Origin: Eublepharis macularius
Lineage: Eukaryota; Chordata; Lepidosauria; Squamata; Eublepharidae
Reading direction: 5' to 3'
Assembly (NCBI RefSeq): GCF_028583425.1
Contig: NC_072806.1
Coordinates: forward strand, 37,060,001 to 37,124,000
DNA: 64,000 nt
Shown: positions 21,149-31,264 of the stretch, piece by piece
How the letters are laid out: every line of letters starts with the position of its first letter
Numbering within the stretch: position 1 is the first letter of the stretch
Notes under the pieces: model-generated
What the model was told of the DNA's origin: nothing
The model's database searches: none
The model's input: only the letters and a program-made list of their open reading frames with translations
Translations under genes and position numbers: made by a program

Positions 21149-22219
21149 TCAGTCAAAGAGGTCCTTCAAGATGATGGATAGTGCTGACCCAGAGTCCACT
21201 TCCGTCTCGCACGGCGTTCCCTCGATCTGCACTGTGACGCGAATCTTTGGCTGTATGGTTGCCTTCGTGCTCAGGACGAGAGTTCTGACTGCATGCTCCC
21301 CTACGGTATTGCACTCGTTGGACTGGCGCAGCCCCTTCTCTGCTAGCCGCCTCGGTGGCAGGGAGCTTCCCCTCCTGGCTGTCCTGCAAGCGCGCGCGAT
21401 GTGGCCCTTCTTCCTGCATGCTCGGCATTCTACATCTCTGAATGCGCAGTACCGCCTCTCGTGGGTCCCCCCGCAACTGGCACATGGGGGCCCTCTGTAC
21501 TGCTGCTGCTCGGAGCACTGGGATCTGGTGGCTTGCGTCCGGTTGACTTCGTCATCCTCCTCGGTGTTACTCGCGAGGCCCTCATGGTGAACGGGTTCTG
21601 CTCGTTTGGCCAAGGTTGGGCTGCACGACTGCCACACCTCCTTGGTGGACCGCTTGGCCGTCTCTGCCGCGAGGGCTTCCTCCAGGGCCTCTTTAAACGT
21701 GAGCGTCTTCTTTGCAAACAGGCGCCGCTGCAGCTTCTCATTCCGCAGACTGCACACCAGTCTGTCTTGCAGAGTGTTCTCGAGGTCTGGGAAGTTGCAT
21801 TTCCTCGCTGCTTTTCGCAAGGCGGTGACAAAATTGCTAATGGACTCGCCATGTGCTTGGTCTCGCTTGTGAAAGACGTGACGGCTGGCAACTTCCGATG
21901 GCTGTGGTGAGAAGTGGTCTCAGAGCTTGTCTTTGATCTCGCTGAACACCAACGCCTGGAGCTGTGCTGGCGCTACCAGCGCCCGGGCGATCTCGAACGT
22001 GGTTTTCCCACAGATGCTGAAGAACGTGGCCCTTTGTAGCTCAGCATCTTTCAGCTTATTTGCTTCGAGGTAGAATTCGAACCTCGCGATGTAGGACTCC
22101 CAGTCCTCGGAGGTTGAGTCAAAAGGCCCAATGTGGCCCGCGGTAGCCATTGTCCCCGTGTGCTGGCAAAGGGGTGAGCGAGTGCAGGCCGGACAAGGCG
22201 ACAATTCCTTGCTGGGCAT
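21149..22219 (-). pseudogene. gag: Copy C gag and start of protease
   Basis: The N-terminal gag frame begins at ATG 22,219 (also an ATG at 22,150, GTMATAGHIGPFD) and contains the capsid-like block DSTSEDWESYIARFEFYLEANKL. A frameshift near 21,920 breaks it. The second frame (21,820 down) carries a capsid C-terminal region (ENTLQDRLVCSLRNEKLQRRL), two CCHC zinc knuckles (CASCGGTHERRYC and CRACRKKGHIARAC) and the protease active site EVDSGSALSII before the TGA. Gag packages the RNA in the intracellular particle. Confidence 0.85.
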
Positions 22220-22345
22220 GATTCAGCTCTGTGGCGCGGGGCTGCTTACCCACATGTCGTGATTTCGCTCAGCGCGAGGCTGCCTACCTGCATGTAGTGA
22301 TTTCGCTCTTGGCACTCCTCTTGCGGGGCTGCATACCCGTGCTGC

Positions 22346-22363
22346 ATCCCATCCTTGTCGCCA
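22346..22363 (-). other. Primer-binding site of copy C
   Basis: One base inside the 5' LTR the minus strand reads TGGCGACAAGGATGGGAT. A PBS starting TGG is what a tRNA 3' CCA end would prime. I cannot name the tRNA from memory with confidence. Confidence 0.65.
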
Positions 22364-22364
22364 G

Positions 22365-22693
22365 TATTATGTACTGGGGTAGGCCCCGCAAGTGATTCAG
22401 CCAGGCAGTGACTTCACCTCATAGTATAGTTTATTGTACAAGAGAAGAACAACTGGCCCCGAAGGGGCCACAATATATACACTCCCAACTCCACCCCATA
22501 TCCATAACAACCCAATAAGAATGTGGGCTTTAGGATCCTTCATTTGCATGCACTAAACAAAAGACATCCTGTTTACTTGATTGCAATTGGCTCATGTCCA
22601 AGGAATAACGATTGGTTGCTGACATCCCAATTCCTGATAGGATTGGTTACCTTAAGAGCCTAGTTCTCCTCGAAGCTAGCTCAATACATAACA
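22365..22693 (-). mobile_element. 5' LTR of copy C
   Basis: 329 bp, nearly identical to the 3' LTR at 17,772-18,100. Flanked outside by CCTGC. It would contain the promoter; I could not place a TATA box convincingly. Confidence 0.9.
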
Positions 22694-22698
22694 CCTGC

Positions 22699-23960
22699 TA
22701 CAATCAACTCTGGCAAAAACAACTGGGAAAAAAATTATAACAAAAACTCTACGTTTTTAAGAAGCCTGCTCTTAGGGACAGGAAGAAATTCCGTTGAAGC
22801 AGTGGGTGTGCCATGCCCAAGAGCTCAGCCTGGGAATATATGCCTCGAGGCCCTCTCGCACTATAAACTATAATTAAACAGTAAGTGCCAAATAAAAATG
22901 CAAGCCTCCCACACAACAAAAAAGACAGCAATTTTTCATCTGTGACTCAGGGCTGGGAAATGATACTTGTAGAATACTTCTGTGTTCCATTCAGCCGTTC
23001 ATTCATTGCAAGCCTGCCCTATTGCAATGGTTCATAGAATAGTAAATAAAATGAAAAGATGCCACAGCAAAACAAGTTCCTGATCTACTCTGGGGACTCC
23101 TTGTGGCTCAGATGTGGACAGTTTAGCAGAGGCAGGTCTCTGTAGCCAGAGTTGCTCCCATTGCTGTGTCATGATGATTCATCCATCTCAGAAGGAAGGG
23201 CGGGAACAGACCCTGTATAGGCTGATGCTAGAGCAGTCACTCACAAGCCAACCCCAATCTTGCATGGTCTACTTTTACTACGCTTACTAGAATGGCCATG
23301 ATCCCCAAGCAGAACAGGTGTCAGGACAGGAGCTGATTTCTTGAGCAGTTGCAGAGACCCCAGAGCCTAGGAAAGGCCTACCATGACCTGACCTGCTGTG
23401 GCACAGCTGGTCTGTCTGCCCATTTGAACTGTGTTGACAGTCACAGAATTTGTCTCCCTGGGGGCAGTTGAGCCCTCTCCGGGCCCACCCAGGTAACTGA
23501 CCACAGATGTCAGCCACAGCGTTGCTAACTTCCAGGGAGTAACAACAGGGAACAGAGGACCCACTCAGCAGTACAATGTAACAAACAGTGGAAACCACAA
23601 GAGTGGGTGGCAATAACAGTCAAAATACACTTTCAAACTTATAAAAAGTGTTATTCACACAAAGTCATAACAGTAAGTGAATCATGGAGTCATAACAGAA
23701 AATAAATTACAAACTGGTGCATATATCTTCACATGAATCAAGAAAATGCAGGTCATTGATTTCCAACTACTCGTTAGCGAAAATAAACAATTCATATGTT
23801 AAAGTCCATGAACGAAAAAGTCCTTCCACAGACAGATGGATTATAGAAAATGGTTGTTCAAAGTCTGGTGAATGCGCCCGACATGCAGCCTGGTTTATTC
23901 TGCTGTTTCGTCTTCCTGACGTCTTCAGGGAGTGGTTGGAGATCTCCCGGTATTACAGAT
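22699..23960. other. No gene recognised
   Basis: About 1.26 kb without a convincing coding frame, repeat end or RNA gene. Short open frames here have no recognisable motifs. Confidence 0.4.
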
Positions 23961-24745
23961 GAACTCCAGTCTACAGAGATCAGTTCCCCTGGTGAAAATG
24001 GCTGCTTTGGAGGGTGCAGACTATGGCATTATCTAGGGTTACCAGGTATATACTGGTGGGAGTGGGGTACCTTGCACTTACCTTGTGTCACTCACATGGT
24101 CAGTGCACATGCATCCCCTGGTGCTTGCACAATGATGTCACTTCCAGAAGTGACATCATCACACTGGCCGCAGGAGCACTCCCAGTCTCTGAGCAAAGCT
24201 GATTCAGCTCATTTGGGGCCCAAATCGAACCCAAAAGAAGCGCAGGAACACTCCTGCAGCTGGTGCAAAACCCTTACATCCAGAGGTAAGCACCCCCCCG
24301 GGAGTGCGTGCAACATGCATGTTTCCAGGGTGCCTGCCGGTGGCGGGCAACCTCCAGGGGGCTTGTCACCTCCCGCCAATTGCTGGTGGATCAGCGGGAG
24401 AGGGACCAAATCCTTGGGAGTTTTCCCGTCATCAGTGGGCACCTGGGGACACCAATTATACCTTGGTGCGGTCCCTCCCCAAACCCCACCCTCCTTAGGT
24501 CCCCCCGCTAATTTCCAGGAATTTCCCAACCTGGAGCTGGCAACCCTAGCAGCCATGACCCTAGTGTTAGGGAAATGTGTATGTAATGTATTGATGGCTA
24601 TATGGGTGTCAAAGGGGCAAAGAGCAGTTCCCCGGGGGGCCTGGAGTTCTCCTAGAAATAAAACTGATCTCCAAAGTACAGAGATCAGTTCCCCTGGAGA
24701 AAATGGCTGCTTTGGAAGGTAGACTCTATGCATTACATGGCAAAC
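23961..24745. repeat. Nested interspersed repeats, one with inverted ends and palindrome
   Basis: The phrase ACAGAGATCAGTTCCCCTGG followed by GAAAATGGCTGCTTTGGA occurs at 23,977 and again at 24,679. These are two copies or two halves of one common repeat. Between them lies a ~516-bp repeat from about 24,034 (CTAGGGTTACCAGGT) to 24,549 (AGCTGGCAACCCTAG), whose ends are inverted repeats. It holds the TGATGTCACTTCC/GGAAGTGACATCA palindrome at 24,133-24,160. The layout suggests one repeat inserted into another. Confidence 0.55.
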
Positions 24746-25110
24746 AGGGCAATGCATTGACAACAAAAGAAATGCCTGTAGTCAGTTTGCTGTTTGCGTA
24801 AGTAGTTCCCATCTCCGCCTTCATCTGGTTTTGATCTCTTACTGCAGATATCACACTCTGAAAAACGGTTAATGCACTCATCAAGGCAAAACTGATGTAT
24901 TTATTTAAAGTTGGCTGGGCTCCTTCTGCTCCTTCCCACATAAACTCTGCGTGGCACTACTCAGCTTTTACTGAACAAACACCCATATGCGGCTGCTGTG
25001 TGTCACCCAGAATTTTTTTCTGAAAATAATACCATAGTATTCAGGCAAAGACAGGGCTGTTACACTGTCCCATAAAGAGCACAGCTTTCCTGATTCCAGT
25101 ATCTAATCTC
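24746..25110. other. No recognisable feature
   Basis: Non-coding sequence between the nested repeats and the next PLE insertion. Nothing identified. Confidence 0.4.
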
Positions 25111-25353
25111 TGTATGGATAAAGATCCAGAGGAGTTAGCCGTGTTAGGCTGTAGCAGCAAAATCTAAGAGTCCAGTGGCACCTTTAAGACTAACCAAATT
25201 TACTGTAGCATAAGCTTTCGAGAACCAGAGTTCTCTTTGTCAGATCCATGCATCTGGCGAGGAGAGCTGTGGTTCTCGGGGGCTTATGCTACAGTAAATT
25301 TGGTTAGTCTTAAAGGTGCTACTGGACTCTCTTCAATTTTGTATGGATAAAGA
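25111..25353. mobile_element. PLE-derived inverted dimer with 14-bp target duplication
   Basis: Direct repeats TGTATGGATAAAGA (25,111-25,124 and 25,340-25,353) flank a 215-bp fold-back. The left end (TCCAGAGGAGTTAGCCGTG) holds the extended terminus, and the two arms share GAGTCCAGTGGCACCTTTAA and its complement. It has the same structure as the copy in Gypsy A but in the opposite orientation. Hammerhead-like cores are degraded here (CTGACAA, CTGGCGA). Confidence 0.85.
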
Positions 25354-25479
25354 CAGATACAACACTGATAGGATAGGATGGAGGTGGTTTGATAGAACTG
25401 TCCAGGCACACTTTTCTGTACAGAGACAAGTGTTGGGGGGGCAGATTCTGTACGTTTTCAGTGTGGCTCAGTTTACACA

Positions 25480-25715
25480 GGGGGGAAATCCTATTGTATT
25501 TATTTCATTTGCACACAACCGAGACCCAAAGCAACTTAGATTGTTCTCCTCTCCTCCGTTTTATCCCCACAAACAACCCTTTGAGGTAGGTTAGGCTGAG
25601 TGTGTGTGAGTGGCCCAACATCACCCAGCAATTTTCCAAGGCAGAATGGGAATTCAAACCGGGGTCTCCCAGATCCTAGCCTGACACTCTTACCACTACA
25701 GTAACCGGTGCCTAT
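25480..25715 (-). repeat. tRNA-derived SINE
   Basis: On the minus strand it reads GGTTACTGTAGTGGTAAGAGTG (A-box-like, quoted from 25,710 down) then CCCCGGTTTGAATTCCC (B-box-like), and then the L2-type tail with CCTACCTCAAAGGG. This is the common squamate SINE type. Confidence 0.75.
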
Positions 25716-26325
25716 TGGCTAACATTTGTGACATTTTCAGTACGTCTTTCCTCTGATCACTCCTCAACCCCCAGAACAGTTTTGTAACTCTTTTAAAATA
25801 GTTGAAATTTGGTAGTGTGATAGTGAGATGGCATGTATTTGGATTCATAAATATGTGCCACAGGGCCGAAGTATTTAACTTCTGCCCATCAACTGCATAG
25901 TGCCGCCGACAGAAGTTTGCAAACCAAGAGACACAATCTTATTCAGAGCAGATGGAACATGCAAGTCCCATTATGGTCAATGGGATCTACTGTCAAGAGA
26001 TGTGGACTATTTTCTTGGAAGCATCAGCTACTGGAATTATAATTTATCCATTATTTTGTTTTCATCCAAGTTGCAAATTCATAGTATAGCACTTAGCATT
26101 CTGTTGGAGCAAAACATAGGAACAGGTAAAATGGGAGAAGCTTGAAAAAGAGAGCATAGGAAAGCAATATATTCAAAACCAGCTATGTGTTTTTAATTCA
26201 AGCACATGGCTCCTGAATGCTATTGCCTCATTACTCTTGATCATTGGAGCTTAGTTATCCGTTTAAAAAGACACCAAAACCTTGTGTTATCGGTCTCTGG
26301 TCCATTATCTGATACTTCTGAAGAC
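25716..26325. other. No recognisable feature
   Basis: Non-coding; no motif seen in the small open frames. Confidence 0.4.
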
Positions 26326-26507
26326 CAGGGCTTTTTTTCAGCGGTGGAACGGAGTTCCGGCACCTCTTGAAAATGGTCACATGGCTGGTGCCCCCGCCCC
26401 CAATCTCCAGACAGAGGGGAGGTTAGATTGCCACCAGCCATGTGACCATTTTCTCCAAGGGCAACCCACTGAGTTCCACCACCTCTTTTCCCAGAAAAAA
26501 AGCCCTG
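26326..26507. mobile_element. hAT MITE (CAGGGCTTTTTT family), short copy
   Basis: 182 bp with ends CAGGGCTTTTTTT and AAAAAAAGCCCTG. Flanks CTGAAGAC and TGAAGACT agree over seven bases, a slightly decayed 8-bp duplication. It contains GTCACATGGCTGG and its complement CCAGCCATGTGAC as an internal inverted pair. The same family is at 45,161, 48,486 and, as a fragment, 54,150. Confidence 0.8.
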
Positions 26508-26751
26508 TGAAGACTACGAAATGGCAGAAGCAGGCACTTCACATTTAAACATGTGCTGTGTGCAGACATAGCCAACAAAACAGGGAGGGGAACTACAAAA
26601 TGCCATGGGGCTGGTAGGAAAGGACTACATCATGCTATCTTTATGTTAGGTTAAATTCTAAGCACTAACAGTGTGGTGGATCATTTAGGAACTAATTGAA
26701 CATATGATCCTTCTAGGCCAGTAGTTGCCAGTGTGGTACCTGTAGATGCCA
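26508..26751. other. No recognisable feature
   Basis: Short non-coding spacer. Confidence 0.4.
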
Positions 26752-27400
26752 TGTGTCATGGACCAGTCTGGGCTCAGTGAAAGTGAGGGCTCCTTAGGAG
26801 AAGAGGAGCCTCGTGTAGCCAGCCCTGACTTGGCAGAAGCCAGCGATCAGGAAGAACAGTTGCTGGCTAATCAGAGTCCACAGCCAGCAGCTGAGGCAGA
26901 GCCACCGCCACCCTCCAGCCCTAACACCACAGGTGAAGCCCAGCCAGGGGCTTCCACCCCCCCCCCCCAGGTTCGCGCACAGCCACAGAGCACCGCAGAT
27001 GAAGGCAGAGAGTGGAGCTGCAAGAGAGATGACACAGTGCTCGCCTCCTGGGCTGAAGCCAGCTGCTTGTGGATAGCGACAATGAGTAGCATCAGGATAG
27101 AGCCCAAGCAGCTGTCTGCAAACCACACCTGGCTATAAAAGCCAGTCTAGAGGAACTGCCAGGTGTGGAAGCAGTCAGTGTTGCATTTTTGCCACGGCTG
27201 TGATCACTCCCCTGAACCTGGCCTTGCTCCTGTAGCTTTGGACCATGCCTTGTCTCTGCCGGTACCTGGACCTGATCTTACTGGTAACTGTCCTACGGAC
27301 CCCGACTTGGCTTTTGGCTTTTGGACTCAGTTCTGGCTTGGGACTCATGTGCCGACTTTGGACTGGACTTTGGCAACTCTGTGTGGGCAGGCCCAGCCCA
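26752..27400 (+). mobile_element. Probable solo LTR
   Basis: Starts TGTCATGGACCAGTCTGGG, contains a TATA box (GGCTATAAAAGCC at 27,132-27,144) and, 40-250 bases later, pyrimidine-rich sequence with repeated TTGGAC and CCTGGAC as in LTRs of reptile retroelements. I could not fix the right end or a target duplication, and no internal element region adjoins it. The 130-codon frame starting at 26,746 is low-complexity and is not a gene in my view. Alternative: a Gypsy or DIRS terminal fragment. Confidence 0.5.
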
Positions 27401-28009
27401 TAGCACCCACTGATATGATTCCTGGCACCCACATGCTGTTTCAAAAAGCAAAGAGCCAATCCACTTCATTAGAAGAGAAGGTATTTCAGAAGAGTCCAGG
27501 ATCATCACCTTTTTGTCTGCAAAGAACACCCATTTGCCTCCAGCGTAGGAAGACATTTGGTCTGGAATCTCCTAATGTTTTGTGGAACCTCCCATTTTAT
27601 TGGACCCATCTCCCATAGCAGCCATTTTGTTGTGGTGTCCAACACGTGCTCTCCAAATTTCAAACGTTCCCACAGGTTCAACAAAGTTGGGGAGCCCTGT
27701 TCTAGGGGGGAGACTTACAGATATAACTTGTGTAGAGAGCCAGTGATGGAAGTGTGTTATGAGCATTTAAATACACAGTCTTATTCACAGACCAGGCTCA
27801 ATGCTGAGCTGTTCTTTGCTTGTCAGCAGCAACTGGATTTTCAGAGATATGATCCTGAAACTACTATCCTTCATTGCAGAGCAGAGCAGTGTATAGAGTT
27901 GATTGGCTAGCCTTTGTGTCAATAAAAAGCCTAATACCTCCCCTCTCAGAATATGATTTTGAAGTGTTTAAGAACCCTTAAAACTAAATTAATTAAAGTG
28001 TGAAACAGA
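27401..28009. other. No gene recognised
   Basis: Non-coding; nothing identified beyond weak similarity of 27,570-27,720 to generic repeats. Confidence 0.35.
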
Positions 28010-28278
28010 TGTTTGATTAGGTAAACATGAGCATGGATGGCTTCAAAGGGGGATTAGGCAGGTTCATGGAGAAGAGATCCATCAATGCCTACTCGCCATG
28101 GTGAGTAAAGGGAATTGCCATATTCAGAGGCAGTAAACCTCTGAAACCCAGTGCTAGGAGGCAACTGCAGGGGAAGGCCTTGGCTTCTGCGCTAGGGGCC
28201 CTCCAGGGAAGCCCCTTCCCATAGGAAACTGGACTGGATGGAAGACTGGTCTGATCCAGCCTTTCTTATGTAAACATG
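28010..28278 (+). repeat. CR1-like LINE 3' end
   Basis: Contains CTAGGAGGCAACTGCAGGGG and GGACTGGATGGAAGACTGGT followed by CTGATCCAGCCTTTCTTATG, the CR1 3' terminus. Related to 2645-2800. Confidence 0.75.
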
Positions 28279-28852
28279 CCATGCACTTGAAAAAGAAGGG
28301 TCAAACTAAATGAAGTAAGCACAAGCAGCAAAAAAGTTGAGAGATGATCCACTGTCTGTACTTGTGGTTTTTCAGGAGAAAAACAGGGTGGGGGAGGCAC
28401 ACGGGAAGTTGCATTCACTCTGCAGCCCCAAACCCTTCACTCGCTCCTCTTCCCAGGTACATGTACTTTAAACACACATGCGCCACCTCTATCTGGCACA
28501 GGCCCTGTTTTCTGTGAGGATATACAAATGTGTTTTTTGTTTCTTTTTGTTTCTAAATGTCATTCTGAGCCTCTTCTTTTCACTCATCTTTGTCACTGAT
28601 TGGTTTGTTTTATGGCATTTTAGTGCCATTTCTACACTTTTGCGATGCTATTTGCATAACTTTAACTGCAGTTGCCTGAATTTAACAGGAAACAGTCAGC
28701 ATGAGGAAACAGGAAACGGTGCAAAAAGAAAGGCTTGCTGATTCAATGTACGTAAAGAAGAAACAAAAACAAACTGGGTTTTAAAGAAGTCTAAATAGTG
28801 AGTTATGAAATTTGGTAGCAGCTCTGATTCCCTGATTCCTGCCCCTGGAAAG
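28279..28852. other. No recognisable feature
   Basis: T-rich non-coding sequence; nothing identified. Confidence 0.4.
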
Positions 28853-29108
28853 TTAGGGCCAAACTACAAGTTGTACTTTACATGAGTTCTCCATAAGGAT
28901 TGGTAGCCGTGAGCCCCCTGCAGCAGCTACTGTCTAAAAGCACAACAGGGACCCACAGTTCTGGGGAGAAGATGCTCCTGCCTCCCTGCCCCCTCCAGCC
29001 ACAACATTTGGGGGAGTTGAATTGGCCTGAGGGCTGATGAGGAGGGGCATTATTTGTCAATTCTCACTGGCAATTTGTGAAAAGAGAAATGTCTAGTTCG
29101 GCCCTTAA
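28853..29108. mobile_element. Harbinger-type MITE with TTA duplication
   Basis: A 250-bp element (28,856-29,105) begins GGGCCAAACTACAAG and ends CTAGTTCGGCCC; the end complement GGGCCGAACTAG matches the start closely. TTA is found on both outer sides (28,853-28,855; 29,106-29,108). A 3-bp TTA duplication with GGGCC ends is typical of PIF/Harbinger MITEs. Confidence 0.7.
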
Positions 29109-29344
29109 TCCCTTGTGTTGCTCCTGATCTTTTCCTTTTGGGGGATGCCTTGTTATAATACTAGGAGTGTGAGCTCCCAGTGATATTGTTCTTCAGGGTT
29201 CATTCTTCCCAGGCTTATGCCTCCAGCTTTGATTGGTCATTACAGTTTTGATGCCTTCAACTTTGTCTGTTGGGAAACTGCAACCACAATCCTTCTGATA
29301 CACGCAATTGCCACCTTGTGTGAATAGGACTGTAACGAAATGGT

Positions 29345-29735
29345 CATAGATGCAGAGGAGTTAGCCGTGTTAGTCTGTGGTAGCAAAATCAAAAAGAGTC
29401 CAGTAGCACCTTTAAGACTAACCAATTTTATTGTAGCATAAGCTTTCGAGAATCAAGTTCTCTTCGTCAGATGCATGGTACAGAAACTGGTCAAATATAG
29501 AAGAGGAGGGAGGAGGGGGGAGGAGAGAGAAGAGGCAATTAGGGGGGAGAGGGAGGGTGCAACCAAAACATTCCTTTGCTAGTAAATGTAAACATCTCCT
29601 TTTGGTGTTGGGGTCAGTTGGAGTTTGCCCTGTTAGTTTGTAGCAGCAAAACCAATGCCGATGCAGTATAAGCCTTCGATAACCACAGCTCTCCCCATCA
29701 GATGCATCTCTTTCTCTTTGTCAGATGCATCTGGC
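29345..29735 (-). mobile_element. PLE 3'-terminal fragment inside copy D
   Basis: Homologous over its length to 62,526-62,930: shared GTTAGCCGTGTTAGTCTGTG, the fold GTAGCATAAGCTTTCGAG, AACATTCCTTTGCTAGTA, and AGTTTGCCCTGTTAGTTTGTAG. Minus-strand reading gives CTGACGA (29,470-29,464), a GAGAA/TTCTC stem and GAAA (29,447-29,444), the hammerhead core. It begins right after 14 bases of LTR. Confidence 0.8.
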
Positions 29736-31264
29736 CCCAGTTCTGGGGAGCAAAGAGACCCATGGGGAAAGTGAGTCGGGTAACCCTGGGGGGAAACCTG
29801 AAGGCATAGGCCAGGAAACCTCAGAGGGGAAGGACCAACCCATCCCTGATCCAGAGAAAGGGGGCAGCTGCAACTAGCTCCAGGGGGAGGAAGGTGAGCC
29901 ATCAAAACCTGAAAGTCTCCTATTGGACCCCCCTGAAGCATGAGACGATGAGATAATGGGAGGAGAAAGGCTCATACAGGAGCCACAAGACGATGACCTA
30001 GTAGAAGGAGTCAGCAAGGAACAATTTACAGGCAGTTTAGGAGATCCAGAAGAGTTCAAGGAGGAGACTCAGAAGGATCCTAGCCTTGAATCCCTGCGAC
30101 AGGCTGCTATAGAGCAGGAAAGAGGGCCTTCTGAAAATACTACGGATCAAATTGTATGGGACCAAGGGAGGCTGTATAGGATGTGGTGGCCGTGAGAGAA
30201 TCCAAATCCCGGGCAGGTAATGAAACAGCTAGTAATACCAGCTAAGTACAGAAGAGACCTACTAGGACTAGCCCGTGATATCCCTTGTGCTGGGCACCTA
30301 GGTGCCAACAAGACAAGGCAGAGGTTGCGATTGAATTTCTACTGGCCTAAACTGGCACAAGATGTGAGGGAGTATTGCAGGACCTGCCTAACATGCCAGA
30401 GAGTGGGTAAGGTGGGGTGTAAGACCAAAGCCCCCTTACAGCCCCTTCCTATTATGGGAGAAGCCTTCCAGAGAGTAGGCATTGACATTGTGGGGCCGTT
30501 CCCAAAACCCACCCAGAGAGGGAAGAGATACATACTGACATTAGTAAATCATGCCACACGATATCCAGAAGCCGTGCCTTTAGCCTCCACTGAGGTACCA
30601 GTCGTAGCTGGGGCTCTAGTTAAGATTTTCTGTCAGCTGGGGTTTCCCACAGAAATTTTAACTGATCGTGGCCAAAATTTCCTGTCCGACCTAATGGAGA
30701 GTCTATGGAAGTGTTGTGGGGTACATCATTTAAAAACGACTGCGTACCACCCTCAGACCAATGGTTTGACTGAAAGGTTCAATGGTACCTTAAAGGGAAT
30801 GTTGAAAGCATATGTGAATTCGCATCCTCAGGATTGGGACGAAAAACTGCCCCAACTGTTGTTTGCCTATCGTGAGGTACCCCAAGACTCAACTGGCTTT
30901 TCTCCCTTTGAACTGATGTTCAGGCGGAAGGTGTGGGAGCCACTGGCTCTTTTAAGAGAGTATTGGGAGGAGAAAATCTCCACAGCTAAATGGTCAGTAG
31001 TGGACTATGTCCTTTCAGGGAAAGGTTGAAAGACATGATGGCCCTGGTAAACGGAAATTTGGCCAAAGCCTAACCCACCAGAGTCATTGGTATGACAAAA
31101 CTGCTAGAACCAGAACCTTTGAGATGGGTGACAAGGTAATGGTGTTTCTGCCCCTCCGGACTGACAAGCTCAAGGCTGCATGGGAAGGACCTCATGTGGT
31201 GGTGGACAAACTGGATGACCTTACCTATGTAGTAGAGACATGGAAAGCTAGATAAGGGGCTAAA
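29736..31264 (+). pseudogene. pol: Copy D integrase
   Basis: A broken frame starts at about 29,956 and, after a TGA at 30,193, runs from 30,220 for 269 codons. Zinc finger: HLGANKTRQRL ... CRTCLTCQRVGK. Core: Asp in VGIDIVGPFP, Asp in ILTDRGQNF, Glu in HPQTNGLTERFNGTL. It then changes frame near 31,010 to a typical C-terminal tail (DKVMVFLP ... WEGPHVVV) that ends in the motif VYINMLKPF just before RT. Bases 29,736-29,955 are open-ended, probably what is left of gag or the linker. Placement upstream of RT is the feature of note. Confidence 0.85.

Larger units (their letters stand above)
17767..22698 (-). mobile_element. Complete Gypsy LTR retrotransposon, copy C
   Basis: The element runs from 17,772 to 22,693 (4922 bp) and is flanked by the 5-bp duplication CCTGC (17,767-17,771 and 22,694-22,698). 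Two 329-bp LTRs, a PBS, gag, protease, RT-RNase H, integrase and PPT are present in the classical Gypsy order on the minus strand. There is no chromodomain. The C-terminal LRRSQRVRQPP motif is typical of vertebrate mag/Barthez-type elements, an assignment I make with moderate confidence. LTRs differ at about five positions by eye. Confidence 0.9.

Noticed and set aside
21146..21151. TGA between gag-protease and RT of copy C as programmed readthrough
   Set aside because: The stop splits the protease domain after its active site, which would be a strange boundary; a point mutation is simpler.
26746..27138. 130-codon frame beginning MPCVMDQSGLSES
   Set aside because: Acidic and Pro/Gln-rich without motifs; it lies in what looks like a solo LTR with a TATA box.
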